A DNA stretch of 64,000 nt from an uncultured Aliiroseovarius sp. (GCF_947492455.1 NZ_CANLNB010000001.1:1-64000); one strand, 5' to 3'. Positions 9,798 through 19,331 are shown, counted from the first letter of the stretch. Notes: generated by a model not told the origin, from the sequence alone. Translations and numbers: made by a program.

Positions 9798-9811
9798 TTA
9801 CGCGAACGTAA
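9798..9811. promoter_or_regulatory. Inverted repeat upstream of the hydrolase gene
   Basis: TTACG (9798-9802) / CGTAA (9807-9811) around CGAA, 21 bp before the hydrolase ATG, with another CTTACG at 9780-9785. It is a small candidate operator; no regulator gene is adjacent. Confidence 0.3.
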
Positions 9812-9832
9812 GCTTTGCGCTTGCATGCGCCT

Positions 9833-10657
9833 ATGACCCAGACTGTCACCATAGATGGCCCCGCCCCGCTGACTGGCACATTCTTCGAGGCCGCCACCCC
9901 GCGAGCCGTCGCGGTTCTGAACGGCGCGACCGGGGTGCCCCACCGGTTCTATCGCCACTTCGCCGCGTGGCTGGCCGAGACGCAGGACGTTTCGTGCCTG
10001 ATCTATGACTACCGCGACTTCGCGACCTCGGCCCGGGGGCACGTCAAGAATGTCACCGCCAACATGTTGGACTGGGGCCTGCACGACACCCAAGCCGCGC
10101 GTGATTGGGTCTCGGCACGCGCAGACGGCTTGCCGATCTGGGTGATGGGGCATTCACTGGGTGGGCTTCTTCTGGCCCGCCAATCTCGCACGGACGAGAT
10201 TTCCCGCGTGATCACCGTCTGCTCGGGCCCCGTGCACACTTGCGATCACCCGTGGCCCTATCAGGCCATGGTGAGGGCACTCTGGTTTGGGGTCGGACCG
10301 AGCTCGGTCGCAACCTTCGGCTATGTCTCTGCGCAACTGTCGGGCCTAGGCACAGACATCCCCGGCCCGGTTTTTAAACAATGGAAACGCTGGTGCACGA
10401 CGCCCGGCTTCTTTGCCTCGGATAGCTCGGTTCCAGCCGCGCCCGAGGCTGCGTTGACCTGTCCGGTGCGCATGGTGTCGCTGTCGGATGATCAATCCGT
10501 GCCGCCCAACGCTGTGGCGCGTCTGGCCGATCTCTACCCCGGAAGCCCGACCGACCACGTCACCCTTCACCCGAAAGACTTCGGTCTGCGGAAAGTGGGC
10601 CATACCGATGCGTTCCGTCGCCAGAATGCAGCCCTCTGGCCCGCGCTGATCGCTTAA
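9833..10657 (+). CDS. Alpha/beta hydrolase, serine hydrolase family
   Basis: 274 residues of alpha/beta-hydrolase type. The nucleophile elbow is GHSLGG (about residue 110), preceded by LNGATGVPHRFYRHFA (oxyanion region), and a late KVGHTDAF segment could hold the catalytic His. Substrate unknown. The ATG at 9833 was chosen; a TTG six codons upstream is open but less likely, and no strong ribosome-binding site is visible for either. The stop overlaps the stop of the convergent TauE gene by 4 nt. Confidence 0.78.
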   Translation: MTQTVTIDGPAPLTGTFFEAATPRAVAVLNGATGVPHRFYRHFAAWLAETQDVSCLIYDYRDFATSARGHVKNVTANMLDWGLHDTQAARDWVSARADGLPIWVMGHSLGGLLLARQSRTDEISRVITVCSGPVHTCDHPWPYQAMVRALWFGVGPSSVATFGYVSAQLSGLGTDIPGPVFKQWKRWCTTPGFFASDSSVPAAPEAALTCPVRMVSLSDDQSVPPNAVARLADLYPGSPTDHVTLHPKDFGLRKVGHTDAFRRQNAALWPALIA

Positions 10658-11421
10658 CCCATTAGCCCGCGCCGGATCAGGTTCAGCCCAGCCACCGTCA
10701 GCACGATCAGCGTTGCCCGCTTAAAGGTCTTCTGCGGCATCCGGTCGTGCAGACGATAGCCCAGCCCCATTCCCAGAAACGCCGGAATCAACATGGCCGC
10801 AGATAGAGGCGCCGTATGCGCATTAAAGACACCCGACTGCATATGCGCGCCCACCAGAACCATCGCACCGAATCCATAGACTACGCCCTGCGCCAACATC
10901 TGCTCGGTCTTCGAAGTATTCGTCGCGGTCAGATAGGCCACGAAGGGCGGCCCCCACACGCCCGAAATCCCTCCGACCAGTCCAGAAATCGCCGAGATGA
11001 TGCTTTCATCCCGCACACGGTTTTCCGGGCGAAGCGCTGGCACCCAGCCACGCAACTGCATCAGACAGAACAGCACAATCGGAACACCGATCAGGATGAA
11101 GAACACACGTTGCGGCAGGAACAGCACCATCTGTGCGCTGATGATCAGGGTTACGAACAGTCCGAACAGGTAGACGCGAAACTTCTTTATAACCTCCCAC
11201 GCAGCGCCGGCCCCTTGGCGCAGCGCCTGCCGGACATTGGTGGTGGCAGTGGGGATAATAAGCGCGGCCAAGGCGATTTCGGCAGGCATGACCGTGGCCA
11301 GCCCGGAAATCATGATCAGCGGCAACCCAAAGCCAACCGCACCCTTCACAAATCCCGCAAACAACGTGATGGCGACGGCAAAACCAAGCGTCGACAAACT
11401 TAATTCAGCCAGAATTCCCAT
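10654..11421 (-). CDS. Sulfite exporter TauE/SafE family membrane protein
   Basis: 255 residues with about eight hydrophobic helices in two repeated halves. The family hallmark FVKGAVGFGLPLIM (about residue 23) recurs as SGLVGGISGVWGPPFVAYL in the second half. These proteins export sulfite, sulfoacetate or related anions; the substrate cannot be assigned. The ATG at 11421 follows GGAGA. No regulator or sulfur gene is adjacent, so the assignment stops at family level. Confidence 0.88.
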   Translation of the reverse strand: MGILAELSLSTLGFAVAITLFAGFVKGAVGFGLPLIMISGLATVMPAEIALAALIIPTATTNVRQALRQGAGAAWEVIKKFRVYLFGLFVTLIISAQMVLFLPQRVFFILIGVPIVLFCLMQLRGWVPALRPENRVRDESIISAISGLVGGISGVWGPPFVAYLTATNTSKTEQMLAQGVVYGFGAMVLVGAHMQSGVFNAHTAPLSAAMLIPAFLGMGLGYRLHDRMPQKTFKRATLIVLTVAGLNLIRRGLMG

Positions 11422-11611
11422 GCGCGTTCTCCACTTCACATCCCTTCTAGCGGAATAAAATACCGGCAGCACGCAAAACCCTGCTGCGTTATATATGTTC
11501 GCAATTCAGGTTTCTGGCGTATTTTTATTGCGCTGCACCTGCAAAAGGATTATCTCTCTGCAGACGCAAAATGAGCAGCCGAATCCCGGCCGCATGTGAC
11601 AGGAGTTTCTT

Positions 11612-13261
11612 ATGACCAGCGCCCTGATCGACAACCTTCTTGACCTGACCGGTGCGGCCCTTGCCCCGGTTGAAGCAACGTTTGACGCCGCCAAGGAAAA
11701 TGTCCGCGCGCGGGTCGTGGATGGCGACCGCGTATCGGGCGCGAAATTGGAAGAACACCAAGCCGCCGCCCACGCCCTGTCGTGGCTGGCCACCTATGCC
11801 GAAAGCCTGCGCCAGATGAACGCGTGGGCCGGTCGCCTTTCTGACAACGGCCAGTTGGGCGAGATGGAAAAGCTGATCCTGCAGATCGCATTTGGCGAAT
11901 ACCTCGCCCAGATGAAGGGCGGCATGATGATGAGCCAGAACGAAATGGCGCGTCTGGCTGACATGGGCGTCGATGGCGCCGCGTTGGACACGGATGCGAT
12001 CAACACTCTGATCGCCAACGGCAACAGCCAAGCCGCCCGCACCCGTCTGGTCGAGCTGATGCAAGACAATGCAGGCCACGCCACTTTCGGCGCCACCGGT
12101 CTGGACGAAGAGCTGGAGATGATCCGCGAGCAGTTCCGCCGCTATGCGGACGAACGCGTCGTCCCGAACGCCCATGAATGGCACCTGAAGGATGACTATA
12201 TCCCGCTGGAAATTCTGGAAGAGCTGGCGGAAATGGGCGTCTTCGGCCTGACCATCCCCGAGGAATACGGCGGGCTGGGCCTGTCGAAAGCCTCGATGGT
12301 TGTGGTCTCGGAAGAACTGTCGCGCGGCTATATCGGTGTTGGCTCGCTGGGTACCCGCTCGGAAATCGCAGCCGAACTGGTCGAAGCCGGCGGCACCGAG
12401 GAACAAAAGCAACACTGGCTGCCCAAGCTGGCCAGCGCAGAGATCCTGCCGACCGCTGTGTTCACCGAACCCAACACCGGCTCGGACCTTGGCTCGCTGC
12501 GCACCCGTGCGGTGAAGAACGCTGACGGCGACTATGAAGTGACCGGCAACAAAACCTGGATCACCCACGCTGCGCGGACCCACGTGATGACGCTGCTGGC
12601 ACGCACCGACCCGAACAGCACAGACCACCGCGGCCTGTCGATGTTCCTGGCCGAGAAGACCCCCGGCGACGACGAGAACCCGTTCCCGACCGAAGGCATG
12701 ACCGGCGGCGAGATCGAGGTGCTGGGCTATCGCGGTATGAAGGAATTCGAGCTGGGCTTTGACGGTTTCAAAGTGAAGGGCGAGAACCTGCTGGGTGGCG
12801 TTGAAGGTCAAGGCTTCAAGCAGCTGATGAAAACCTTCGAGGCAGCCCGCATTCAGACCGCAGCCCGCGCCATCGGTGTGGCCCAGAACGCGCTGGAAAT
12901 CGGCATGCAATACGCCGAAGACCGCAAGCAGTTCGGCAAGTCGCTGATCAACTTCCCCCGCGTTGCCAACAAGCTGGCCATGATGGCGGTCGAGATCATG
13001 ATCGCGCGTCAGTTGACCTATTTCTCGGCTTGGGAAAAGGACCACGGCCATCGCTGTGACCTTGAAGCTGGCATGGCTAAGCTGCTGGGTGCACGTATCG
13101 CATGGGCCTGTGCCGACAACGCTTTGCAGATCCACGGCGGCAACGGCTTCGCGCTGGAATACCAGATCAGCCGCGTGCTGTGCGACGCCCGCATCCTGAA
13201 CATCTTCGAAGGTGCTGCCGAAATTCAGGCACAGGTCATCGCGCGCCGCCTGCTGGGCTAA
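11612..13261 (+). CDS. mcd: (2S)-methylsuccinyl-CoA dehydrogenase (acyl-CoA dehydrogenase family)
   Basis: 549 residues: a roughly 150-residue N-terminal extension not found in ordinary acyl-CoA dehydrogenases, then the normal three-domain fold (FTEPNTGSDLGSLRT, GNKTWITHA, ...QIHGGNGF, and the C-terminal catalytic-base region FEGAAEIQ). The extension, with YAESLRQM and FGEYLAQMKGGMMMSQNEMARL, matches my memory of methylsuccinyl-CoA dehydrogenase of the ethylmalonyl-CoA pathway, which oxidises methylsuccinyl-CoA to mesaconyl-CoA for acetate assimilation without the glyoxylate shunt. ATG 11612 follows AGGAG. The 190-nt upstream gap has no gene. The exact substrate is inferred from architecture only. 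Confidence 0.8.
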   Translation: MTSALIDNLLDLTGAALAPVEATFDAAKENVRARVVDGDRVSGAKLEEHQAAAHALSWLATYAESLRQMNAWAGRLSDNGQLGEMEKLILQIAFGEYLAQMKGGMMMSQNEMARLADMGVDGAALDTDAINTLIANGNSQAARTRLVELMQDNAGHATFGATGLDEELEMIREQFRRYADERVVPNAHEWHLKDDYIPLEILEELAEMGVFGLTIPEEYGGLGLSKASMVVVSEELSRGYIGVGSLGTRSEIAAELVEAGGTEEQKQHWLPKLASAEILPTAVFTEPNTGSDLGSLRTRAVKNADGDYEVTGNKTWITHAARTHVMTLLARTDPNSTDHRGLSMFLAEKTPGDDENPFPTEGMTGGEIEVLGYRGMKEFELGFDGFKVKGENLLGGVEGQGFKQLMKTFEAARIQTAARAIGVAQNALEIGMQYAEDRKQFGKSLINFPRVANKLAMMAVEIMIARQLTYFSAWEKDHGHRCDLEAGMAKLLGARIAWACADNALQIHGGNGFALEYQISRVLCDARILNIFEGAAEIQAQVIARRLLG

Positions 13262-13680
13262 AGCGCCGACCAAAACCCCGCTGCCAAGATCAGGCAGAGC
13301 GGGCCATAGAACATCAGGTTGAGCCGTGCGAACGGCTCTTCCATCCTCACGCTGAACAGCGGCAGAACATAGCTGGCAAGCCCGCGCAGACCAAACACTG
13401 CGACCAAGGCCCAGCCTGCCCAGACCAGCAAACGGTCGGGAATGACAGCCATGCCCTGCGTAAGTCCAAACAGCACGATCCCAGATACGCCCAAGGCAGC
13501 GGCCACCAGCGCCGAGGCCCAGCCGGGCGGCATCTTGGTGATCCCAGGCGCGCCGACCACTGTGCGCGCCAAGCGTTGCTCGTCCCAGATGGGCCACCAG
13601 ACGCCCAAGGCCCACAACACGTGTGCCAAGCCAGCCCCCAACAAGATTAGATACGTAAGTCCCAAAATGAATACCTGCAT
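13258..13680 (-). CDS. DUF3995 domain-containing membrane protein
   Basis: 140 residues with four predicted membrane helices: LGLTYLILLGAGLAHVLW, SALVAAALGVSGIVLFG, LLVWAGWALVAVFGLRGLASYVLP, LNLMFYGPLCLILAAGFW. The GLAHVLWALGVWWPIW N-terminus is typical of DUF3995. Function unknown. It diverges from a TetR regulator across 86 bp that contain two palindromes, so it is probably that regulator's target. Its stop overlaps the mcd stop by 4 nt on the opposite strand. Confidence 0.8.
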   Translation of the reverse strand: MQVFILGLTYLILLGAGLAHVLWALGVWWPIWDEQRLARTVVGAPGITKMPPGWASALVAAALGVSGIVLFGLTQGMAVIPDRLLVWAGWALVAVFGLRGLASYVLPLFSVRMEEPFARLNLMFYGPLCLILAAGFWSAL

Positions 13681-13699
13681 AGCGCCCTCCGTCGCATCA

Positions 13700-13713
13700 A
13701 TACGCTTGCGTAT
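13700..13713. promoter_or_regulatory. Probable TetR operator 1
   Basis: ATACGCTTGCGTAT, arms ATACGC/GCGTAT, near-perfect palindrome. The flanks ATCA and GG match those of operator 2, 39 bp away centre to centre (nearly four helical turns). It lies 19 bp upstream of the DUF3995 start. Confidence 0.75.
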
Positions 13714-13738
13714 GGTGCACGCGGCGGGTAGCTTATCA

Positions 13739-13752
13739 ATACGCTAGCGTAT
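13739..13752. promoter_or_regulatory. Probable TetR operator 2
   Basis: ATACGCTAGCGTAT, a perfect 14-bp palindrome, 14 bp before the TetR start codon. It repeats operator 1 with the same flanks, consistent with autoregulation plus control of the divergent DUF3995 gene. Confidence 0.78.
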
Positions 13753-13766
13753 GGAGCGCTGAAACT

Positions 13767-14327
13767 ATGGCTGAAACCAAAGAGAGACTAAGCACGGAAA
13801 GCTGGCTAATGGCAGGGTTTCGCGCCCTTGCACGGTCTGGCCCGCAAGCGCTGAAAGCTGAACCTTTGGCGCGCGAGCTTGGCACGACCAAGGGATCATT
13901 CTACTGGCATTTCAATGATGTAGCGAGCTTCCAGTCCCAGATGCTAGAGCTATGGGAAACCCGCGCCGTCGACGACATCTCCCGCTTTCTGGACGAAGAA
14001 GCGGATCCCGTGCGCAAGTTGTATATGCTGGGCGAGATCTCGACCTCGGCAGCCCCGGAACACGGGGGTGATGCCGTAGAACCTGCGATCCGGGCGTGGG
14101 CGCAAAGCAACCATACCGCTGCGTATGTTGTCGAGCGTGTAGATCAAAAACGCTTGGACTACCTTCAGGGCATTCTGGCCGACCTTGACCTCAGCAATCC
14201 CGATTTCGCCCGTCTGATCTACGGCGCGTATATCGGTATGGGAACGCTATCGGCCAAGGACGGAACCGATAACAAAGACGCCATGAGCACGCTTTTAGCC
14301 GCCCTTCTGGCCCTGCGCGACGCCTAA
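13767..14327 (+). CDS. TetR/AcrR family transcriptional regulator
   Basis: 186 residues. N-terminal helix-turn-helix: LARELGTTKGSFYWHFNDVASF (about 32-53) with the typical YWHF recognition helix. The C-terminal ligand domain is of the type in which EPAIRAWAQSN..A..V..VD..R appears, common in alphaproteobacterial TetR proteins. Ligand unknown. Two matching operators just upstream point to autoregulation and regulation of the divergent DUF3995 membrane protein. Confidence 0.9.
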   Translation: MAETKERLSTESWLMAGFRALARSGPQALKAEPLARELGTTKGSFYWHFNDVASFQSQMLELWETRAVDDISRFLDEEADPVRKLYMLGEISTSAAPEHGGDAVEPAIRAWAQSNHTAAYVVERVDQKRLDYLQGILADLDLSNPDFARLIYGAYIGMGTLSAKDGTDNKDAMSTLLAALLALRDA

Positions 14328-14365
14328 TACTGGCAATCGCGGGCCAGCATCCCCATCTTTCTGCT

Positions 14366-14761
14366 ATGAAAGCTTTGTTCCTGATCCCCGCCGCCGCCCT
14401 TCTTCTGTCCGCCTGCAAGGACGAAACGATCTCGGGCTATGCAGATGCAGGTGCAATCTGGTCGCTGGTCGAGCTTGATGGCACCGCCTTTCAGGCCAGT
14501 GCCACGCTCACTTTTCCCGAAAAAGGTCGAATCGCGGGCCAAGCGCCGTGCAACAGCTATTCCGGCACCCAAACCGCGCCCTATCCGTGGTTCGAAACCG
14601 GGCTCATCCTGTCAACCAAACGCGCCTGTGCAGATTTGAACGCCGAATCCGCTTTTTTTGCGGCCCTTTCTGACATGAGCATCGCCGAGGTATCCGGCGG
14701 AACCCTGATCCTGTCCAACCAAGCCGGGCGCGAGATGGTGTTTACAAGCGCGCCGCGTTGA
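14366..14761 (+). CDS. META-domain lipoprotein (HslJ-like)
   Basis: 131 residues. Type II signal peptide [17 protein letters not shown] with the lipobox Cys at about residue 17, then a META-type domain: [22 protein letters not shown] (the family G..GCN.Y motif) and [17 protein letters not shown]. Such small envelope lipoproteins are linked to heat or novobiocin stress in enterobacteria; the function here is unknown. Its last 20 nt overlap the 3' end of convergent recO. Confidence 0.82.
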   Translation: MKALFLIPAAALLLSACKDETISGYADAGAIWSLVELDGTAFQASATLTFPEKGRIAGQAPCNSYSGTQTAPYPWFETGLILSTKRACADLNAESAFFAALSDMSIAEVSGGTLILSNQAGREMVFTSAPR

Positions 14762-15482
14762 CCGCATCACGCCGCAGCCGATCCAAAAGCCGCGCCCGCG
14801 CTTCTGGCAGGGGCTTGTCGCCAAGCGCATGGGCAATGCCGTGGGTTAGGAAATGCCCGGTGGTCACCAGCCCGTCCAGCACGTTCGACAGTGCCCCATC
14901 GCCCACGCCCAATAGCTCGGGCGGCAAAGGCAGCAAACGGTCCGCCCAGTCCCCCGCCCCTTCGGCAGACACCGCCCGCCCCGTTTTGGGCGAGACATAG
15001 GCCAAATCATCGCGCGCCCCGGTGACAGCACATTCAGTCAGATCGAGGCCAAAGCCCAACTCCTCCAGCAGCGCCAGCTCCCACTTCAAATAGGCCGTGG
15101 GCCACGCTTCGTTGACCCCCAGTAGGTCTAGCATGGATTGGGTGCGGTCATAGAGCACAGGATGCGGCTCACGCTCGGGTAGCGCATAGGCCAACAGAGC
15201 CGTAATCGCATTCAAGCCGGCCAGCGCAGTGCGATCTGACAGAACCAGCGCGCGACTGCGTAGAGGCTCGACCGTATAGCTGCCAATATGCTCTTCCAGC
15301 CTTGCGCGCCACGTAACGTCCAGCTGCGCGCCGGGCTGCAGGGTTGGGGCAATCTTGCGGCTAACGCCTCCGCGCACCACGCCCGCGTGACGACCGTGTT
15401 CGGCGGTGAAAACATCAATGATGACAGAGGTTTCTCCATGCTTGCGCACGGACAGCAACGCCCCTTGATCTCGCCAATCCAT
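14742..15482 (-). CDS. recO: DNA repair protein RecO
   Basis: 246 residues. N-terminal OB fold [21 protein letters not shown].. followed by GVVRGG, then the helical domain typical of RecO ([32 protein letters not shown]). RecO loads RecA onto SSB-coated gaps with RecR. No zinc-finger cysteine set is apparent. It is the last gene of the lepB-rnc-era-DUF1491-recO run, its usual place in alphaproteobacteria. Confidence 0.93.
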   Translation of the reverse strand: MDWRDQGALLSVRKHGETSVIIDVFTAEHGRHAGVVRGGVSRKIAPTLQPGAQLDVTWRARLEEHIGSYTVEPLRSRALVLSDRTALAGLNAITALLAYALPEREPHPVLYDRTQSMLDLLGVNEAWPTAYLKWELALLEELGFGLDLTECAVTGARDDLAYVSPKTGRAVSAEGAGDWADRLLPLPPELLGVGDGALSNVLDGLVTTGHFLTHGIAHALGDKPLPEARARLLDRLRRDAVNAARL

Positions 15483-15518
15483 CGCGACCCTCCTGCACGC
15501 AGCCTAGCGGGGTCTGTG

Positions 15519-15848
15519 TCAGTCGGAAAGCCCCGGTTCGTCCAGAAGATGGCGGCCTTGCTTGTCCTCGACTTCAATGATCCAGAGATCCGGGTCAAAG
15601 CCTTTTTGGCGCGTCAGGGCCGCGTCCACATCTGCTTCAATGCCCTCGGACAGAACCATCCAGCACCGCTCGCCCGTCATCAGATCGAAGCTGCGTTGAT
15701 AGGCGACGGCTTGCCCGTCCAAAGTGTTCATCTTGACCAGAACAGCCCCTGCGGTCGCGTCACCCTTTTGGGTCACGAAGGCCGGAATGTCAGACAGGCG
15801 CAGCCGCGTCAGATAGGCCGAGACCCAGACATCCGCCGTCAGGCGCAT
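15519..15848 (-). CDS. DUF1491 family protein
   Basis: 109 residues beginning MRLTADVWVSAYLTRL, with the family pattern GAVLVKMNTLDG, YQRSFD and ERCWMVL, then DPDLWIIEVEDKQGRHLLDEP. An alphaproteobacterial small protein of unknown role, classically placed between era and recO. The ATG shares its A with the era stop codon (TGATG). An adjacent GTG one codon earlier is possible. Confidence 0.87.
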   Translation of the reverse strand: MRLTADVWVSAYLTRLRLSDIPAFVTQKGDATAGAVLVKMNTLDGQAVAYQRSFDLMTGERCWMVLSEGIEADVDAALTRQKGFDPDLWIIEVEDKQGRHLLDEPGLSD

Positions 15849-16765
15849 CACTTATTCCCGTCGCGGAAATCGAGCCCCATTTCCGAATAGCGCTCTTTTT
15901 CCTCAAGCCAGTTCGGGCGCACTTTTACCTGCAGGAACAGGTGGATTTTGCGGCCCATGAACTCTTCCAGCTCGGCGCGGGCCGATTGGCTGACGGCTTT
16001 GATCGTTTCGCCGCGCTTACCAAGAATGATGCCTTTGTGGCCGTCACGCGCGACATAGATGATCTGGTCCACGCGGGCGGACCCATCTTTGCGCTCTTCC
16101 CAATTCTCGGTCTCGACCGTCAGCTGATAGGGCAGTTCCTGATGCAGGCGCAGGGTCAGCTTTTCACGGGTCATTTCGGCTGCGATCATTCGCATCGGAA
16201 GATCGGCGATCTGATCTTCCGGATACAGCCACGGACCTTCGGGCAGTCGCTCGGCCAGCCACTTGCGCAGGTCTTTCACACCATGGCCTTTCTCGGCCGA
16301 GATCATGAAGGTTTCTGCGAAGTTGTAGCGGTCGTTCAGGTCTTTGGTCAGAGCCAGCAGAACGGGCGCCTCTACCTTATCGATCTTGTTGATCGCCAGA
16401 GCGACGGTGCGGCCCTGTCCGATCTCTTCCAGACCTTCCAGAATGCGTTCGACGCCTTCAGTGACACCGCGATGTGCCTCGACCAACAGAACGATCACGT
16501 CTGCGTCCGAGGCGCCGCCCCAAGCCGCGGCAACCATCGCGCGGTCCAGTCGGCGGCGGGGTTGGAACAGGCCGGGCGTATCCACAAAGACGATCTGTGC
16601 GTCGCCCTCGATCGCCACGCCACGAATACGCGCGCGGGTGGTCTGAACCTTATGCGTCACGATCGAGACCTTGGCCCCGACCATATAGTTCGTCAGCGTC
16701 GACTTGCCCGCATTGGGTTCGCCAATAAGGGCGACAAAGCCCGCGCGTGTGTTCGCATCCGACAT
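15848..16765 (-). CDS. era: GTPase Era
   Basis: 305 residues. G1 GEPNAGKST (15-23), G3 DTPGLF, G4 NKID, then a C-terminal KH domain (REKLTLRLHQELPYQLTVE..., ILGKRGETIK). Era binds the 3' end of 16S rRNA and helps 30S maturation. It is separated from rnc by only 3 nt; the rnc-era pairing is conserved. Confidence 0.96.
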   Translation of the reverse strand: MSDANTRAGFVALIGEPNAGKSTLTNYMVGAKVSIVTHKVQTTRARIRGVAIEGDAQIVFVDTPGLFQPRRRLDRAMVAAAWGGASDADVIVLLVEAHRGVTEGVERILEGLEEIGQGRTVALAINKIDKVEAPVLLALTKDLNDRYNFAETFMISAEKGHGVKDLRKWLAERLPEGPWLYPEDQIADLPMRMIAAEMTREKLTLRLHQELPYQLTVETENWEERKDGSARVDQIIYVARDGHKGIILGKRGETIKAVSQSARAELEEFMGRKIHLFLQVKVRPNWLEEKERYSEMGLDFRDGNK

Positions 16766-16768
16766 CTT

Positions 16769-17449
16769 TTATCCTTCAACCTGCGCCAGAAGCGCTTTGG
16801 CCGCAGCTTGTTCGGCGGCCCGTTTTGAGTTGGCTTTCGCCTGTGCCGTCCGGCCATCGGGCAACTGTGCCTCGATGGTGAAGACCGGTGCATGATCCGG
16901 GCCTTCGCGGCATGTCTCGACATATTTCGGCACGGCCATCTTACGCGCCTGCGCCCATTCTTGCAGGGCTGTTTTCGCGTCGCGGGCGTCGGCCTCGACC
17001 TTGTGGATACGGTCGCCCCACAGACGCAGAATCATGTCCCGCGCCGGGTCCAACCCGCCATCCAGATAGACGGCAGCAATGACGGCTTCCATCGCGTCGC
17101 CCAGCAGCGCCAGCTTGCGGCGCCCGCCGGTCTTCATCTCGGACCGCCCCAGTTTCAGGACGGCGCCCACATCAATCTGCTTGGCGACATCTGCGCAAGT
17201 TTCCTTGCGCACCAACGCGTTATAGCGCGGGGCCAGCGTGCCTTCGGGCGCGTTGGGATCGTCGGCCAGAAGCTTTTCGGACATGACCAACCCAAGCACC
17301 CGGTCGCCCAGAAACTCAAGCCGTTGGTTGTCAGGGCGTGTCGTCGACGAGATCGACCCATGCGTCAGGGCGCGGATCAGCAGATCGGGTTGCGAGAACT
17401 CGTACCCGATACGTGCCGTGAAGGCTTGGAGGTCAGAGGACAGCTTCAC
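16769..17449 (-). CDS. rnc: Ribonuclease III
   Basis: 226 residues. The RNase III signature [14 protein letters not shown] is at about 43-56, the second acidic site lies in [18 protein letters not shown], and a C-terminal double-stranded RNA-binding domain covers about 155-226 ([10 protein letters not shown]...[18 protein letters not shown]). It processes rRNA and structured mRNA. It overlaps the lepB stop by 4 nt. Confidence 0.96.
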   Translation of the reverse strand: MKLSSDLQAFTARIGYEFSQPDLLIRALTHGSISSTTRPDNQRLEFLGDRVLGLVMSEKLLADDPNAPEGTLAPRYNALVRKETCADVAKQIDVGAVLKLGRSEMKTGGRRKLALLGDAMEAVIAAVYLDGGLDPARDMILRLWGDRIHKVEADARDAKTALQEWAQARKMAVPKYVETCREGPDHAPVFTIEAQLPDGRTAQAKANSKRAAEQAAAKALLAQVEG

Positions 17450-18225
17450 TCGATTTCCTTGAAGAAGCGATCGGACCGCCAGGTCCAGAAATAGAACAGG
17501 CGTTTGCCCGCCGCCGAGAACATGATGCGGTCGGCGCGACCCAGCAGGTATTCGGCGGGCACGAAGCCCACGCCGCCTGCGTTCGGGCTAACGCGGCTAT
17601 CGATCGAGTTGTCGCGGTTGTCACCCATGAAGAAGTAATGACCTTCGGGTACGGTGAACACGTTGGTGTTGTCGACGCTGCGATTGGCGAAGTTCAGGAT
17701 CGAGTGCGATACACCACCGGGCAGGGTCTCGATGAATTTCTCTTTCAGGCACTCGCCGCCTTCACCAACCGGACGGTTGATACATTGCGGAATGGTGCGG
17801 AAGCGGCCCTGCGGCAGCTTGGTTTCCGAGAACATGCCATCAGGCACCTGCTTGGCCTCTTCCCCATTGATCCACAGCACGCTGTTCTTCACCTGAATCT
17901 TGTCGCCCGGCAGGCCGACCAGACGTTTCACATAGTCGGTGCCAAGGGTCGGATGGCGGAAGACGACGACGTCACCGCGTTCAGGTTCCGAGCCAAGGAT
18001 ACGGCCCGAAATCGGGCAGCTTGAGAACGGGCAGGAGTGTTTGGAATAGCCATAGGCCATCTTGTTCACGAACAGAAAATCACCGATCAGGAGCGTGTCT
18101 TTCATCGAACCCGTGGGGATCCAGAAGGGCTGAAAGAACAGGGTGCGGAAGATCCCGGCGATGATCAGCGCCCAGAAGATCGTTTTGACGTTCTCCCACA
18201 GGCCATCTTTCTGCTTTTCGGTCAT
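17446..18225 (-). CDS. lepB: Signal peptidase I
   Basis: 259 residues. N-terminal membrane helix [20 protein letters not shown], catalytic Ser in [10 protein letters not shown] (about residue 39), catalytic Lys in [12 protein letters not shown], and the late box [11 protein letters not shown]. It contains a small Cys-containing insertion (SCPFSSCP) after the Ser motif, as in Rhodobacteraceae relatives. It removes signal peptides of exported proteins. The start is preceded by AAAGGCAG. Confidence 0.94.
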   Translation of the reverse strand: MTEKQKDGLWENVKTIFWALIIAGIFRTLFFQPFWIPTGSMKDTLLIGDFLFVNKMAYGYSKHSCPFSSCPISGRILGSEPERGDVVVFRHPTLGTDYVKRLVGLPGDKIQVKNSVLWINGEEAKQVPDGMFSETKLPQGRFRTIPQCINRPVGEGGECLKEKFIETLPGGVSHSILNFANRSVDNTNVFTVPEGHYFFMGDNRDNSIDSRVSPNAGGVGFVPAEYLLGRADRIMFSAAGKRLFYFWTWRSDRFFKEIE

Positions 18226-18369
18226 GTAACTGCCTTTTATTTGTCAGGCCGTGATGGCCGAAATCTGTAGTGGGCGATATGGGCGGATGGGGGGGCAGAG
18301 TCAAGTTTTGCGCCGGGTTTCGGCGGGTTTGACCGGGGATTTAGACGGGGCGCGCCTTATTCACCGCAC

Positions 18370-18822
18370 TCACCTCCAGAAAAGAGCCGTGATCTCGCCC
18401 GTCGCCTGATTCAGCGTGATCGACAGCGGGTGCCAAATGCTGCCGCCCGTGTCCGGGTCGTACCGCCCGGCTGGCAGCGTGAACAGCAGCCCGCGCGCGG
18501 GATCATAGCTGGCCTCGATCTTCGACAGATAAATCCCCGAGAACCCAATCGTGTCGTTCTTCGAGATAATGCGACACTGGCGATCTCCGACTTCGGAATA
18601 GGGCGGCGATAGGATCAGAAGGTGAAAGGCACCGGCGGCGGGCTCGATGGTGTCGATGACGGCAAGACGCACCTTTCCATTGCTATAGGTACGCGTGTTT
18701 TCATCCCAAGGCTCGGCAAGATTAGCGGCCGAAACCCGCCAATCGCATTCCGAGATAGACTGTGCAAACGCGGGCGCGGCAATAAAAAGAGCGGTAAGAA
18801 AATACGTGATCAGACGTTTCAT
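18370..18822 (-). CDS. Hypothetical secreted protein
   Basis: 150 residues with a clear Sec signal peptide (MKRLITYFLTALFIAAPAFAQS, cleavage near residue 22). The mature part has two cysteines (ECDWRV and RQCRII), which could form a disulfide, and a terminal domain SIWHPLSITLNQATGEITALFWR. I do not recognise the family. The ATG at 18822 gives the signal peptide at the true N-terminus; an upstream start would add nine residues before it. It sits between acpS and lepB, and the 144-nt gap to lepB holds nothing I can identify. Confidence 0.65.
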   Translation of the reverse strand: MKRLITYFLTALFIAAPAFAQSISECDWRVSAANLAEPWDENTRTYSNGKVRLAVIDTIEPAAGAFHLLILSPPYSEVGDRQCRIISKNDTIGFSGIYLSKIEASYDPARGLLFTLPAGRYDPDTGGSIWHPLSITLNQATGEITALFWR

Positions 18823-18932
18823 GTTTGGACTTTCTTCATCGGGCAATACATCTTAGCAATACCATCAGGCATAGCACGGAAAACCGGTTCATCGACCAGA
18901 AATGGCCAATTTGCAGCCCACCCTACCGGTGG

Positions 18933-19331
18933 CTAGACGGCGCGCGCCTCGATCACCACAAATGCCTGCGCCCAAGGGTGATCGTCGGTCAGCGTGACGT
19001 GGATCACGGCCTGATGTCCGGCGGGGGTCATTTCGTCCAAACGGTCCTTGGCCCAGCCCGTGACCTCCATCACTGGCTGGCCGGTGCGCAGGTTCGACAC
19101 AGCCATGTCCCGCCAGCTGATGCCCATGGTCAGTCCGGTGCCCAGCGCCTTGGAACATGCCTCTTTCGCGGCCCAGCGTTTGGCCAGCGTACCCGCTTCA
19201 TCCTTGCGCCGCGCGGCCTTGGCCAGCTCGCGTTCGGTGAAGACGCGGTTTCGGAAGCGGTCGCCAAACCGATCCAACGTACCCTGAATACGCTCGATAT
19301 TCGCAAGGTCCGTGCCGATGCCTAGAATCAT
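18933..19331 (-). CDS. acpS: Holo-[acyl-carrier-protein] synthase
   Basis: 132 residues. [15 protein letters not shown] contains the metal-binding Asp8, and FTERELAKA and [15 protein letters not shown] complete the phosphopantetheinyl-transferase signature. It attaches 4'-phosphopantetheine from CoA to ACP. The start overlaps the stop of the upstream membrane-protein gene by 4 nt. Confidence 0.95.
   Translation of the reverse strand: MILGIGTDLANIERIQGTLDRFGDRFRNRVFTERELAKAARRKDEAGTLAKRWAAKEACSKALGTGLTMGISWRDMAVSNLRTGQPVMEVTGWAKDRLDEMTPAGHQAVIHVTLTDDHPWAQAFVVIEARAV

Noticed and set aside
11525-13615. Long open frame antisense to mcd (similar ones antisense to pckA, to the DmdC-like gene and to cobL)
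   Set aside because: Such frames arise from GC-rich codon bias opposite strongly coding genes; they have no ribosome-binding sites or family motifs, while the other strand encodes clear enzymes.
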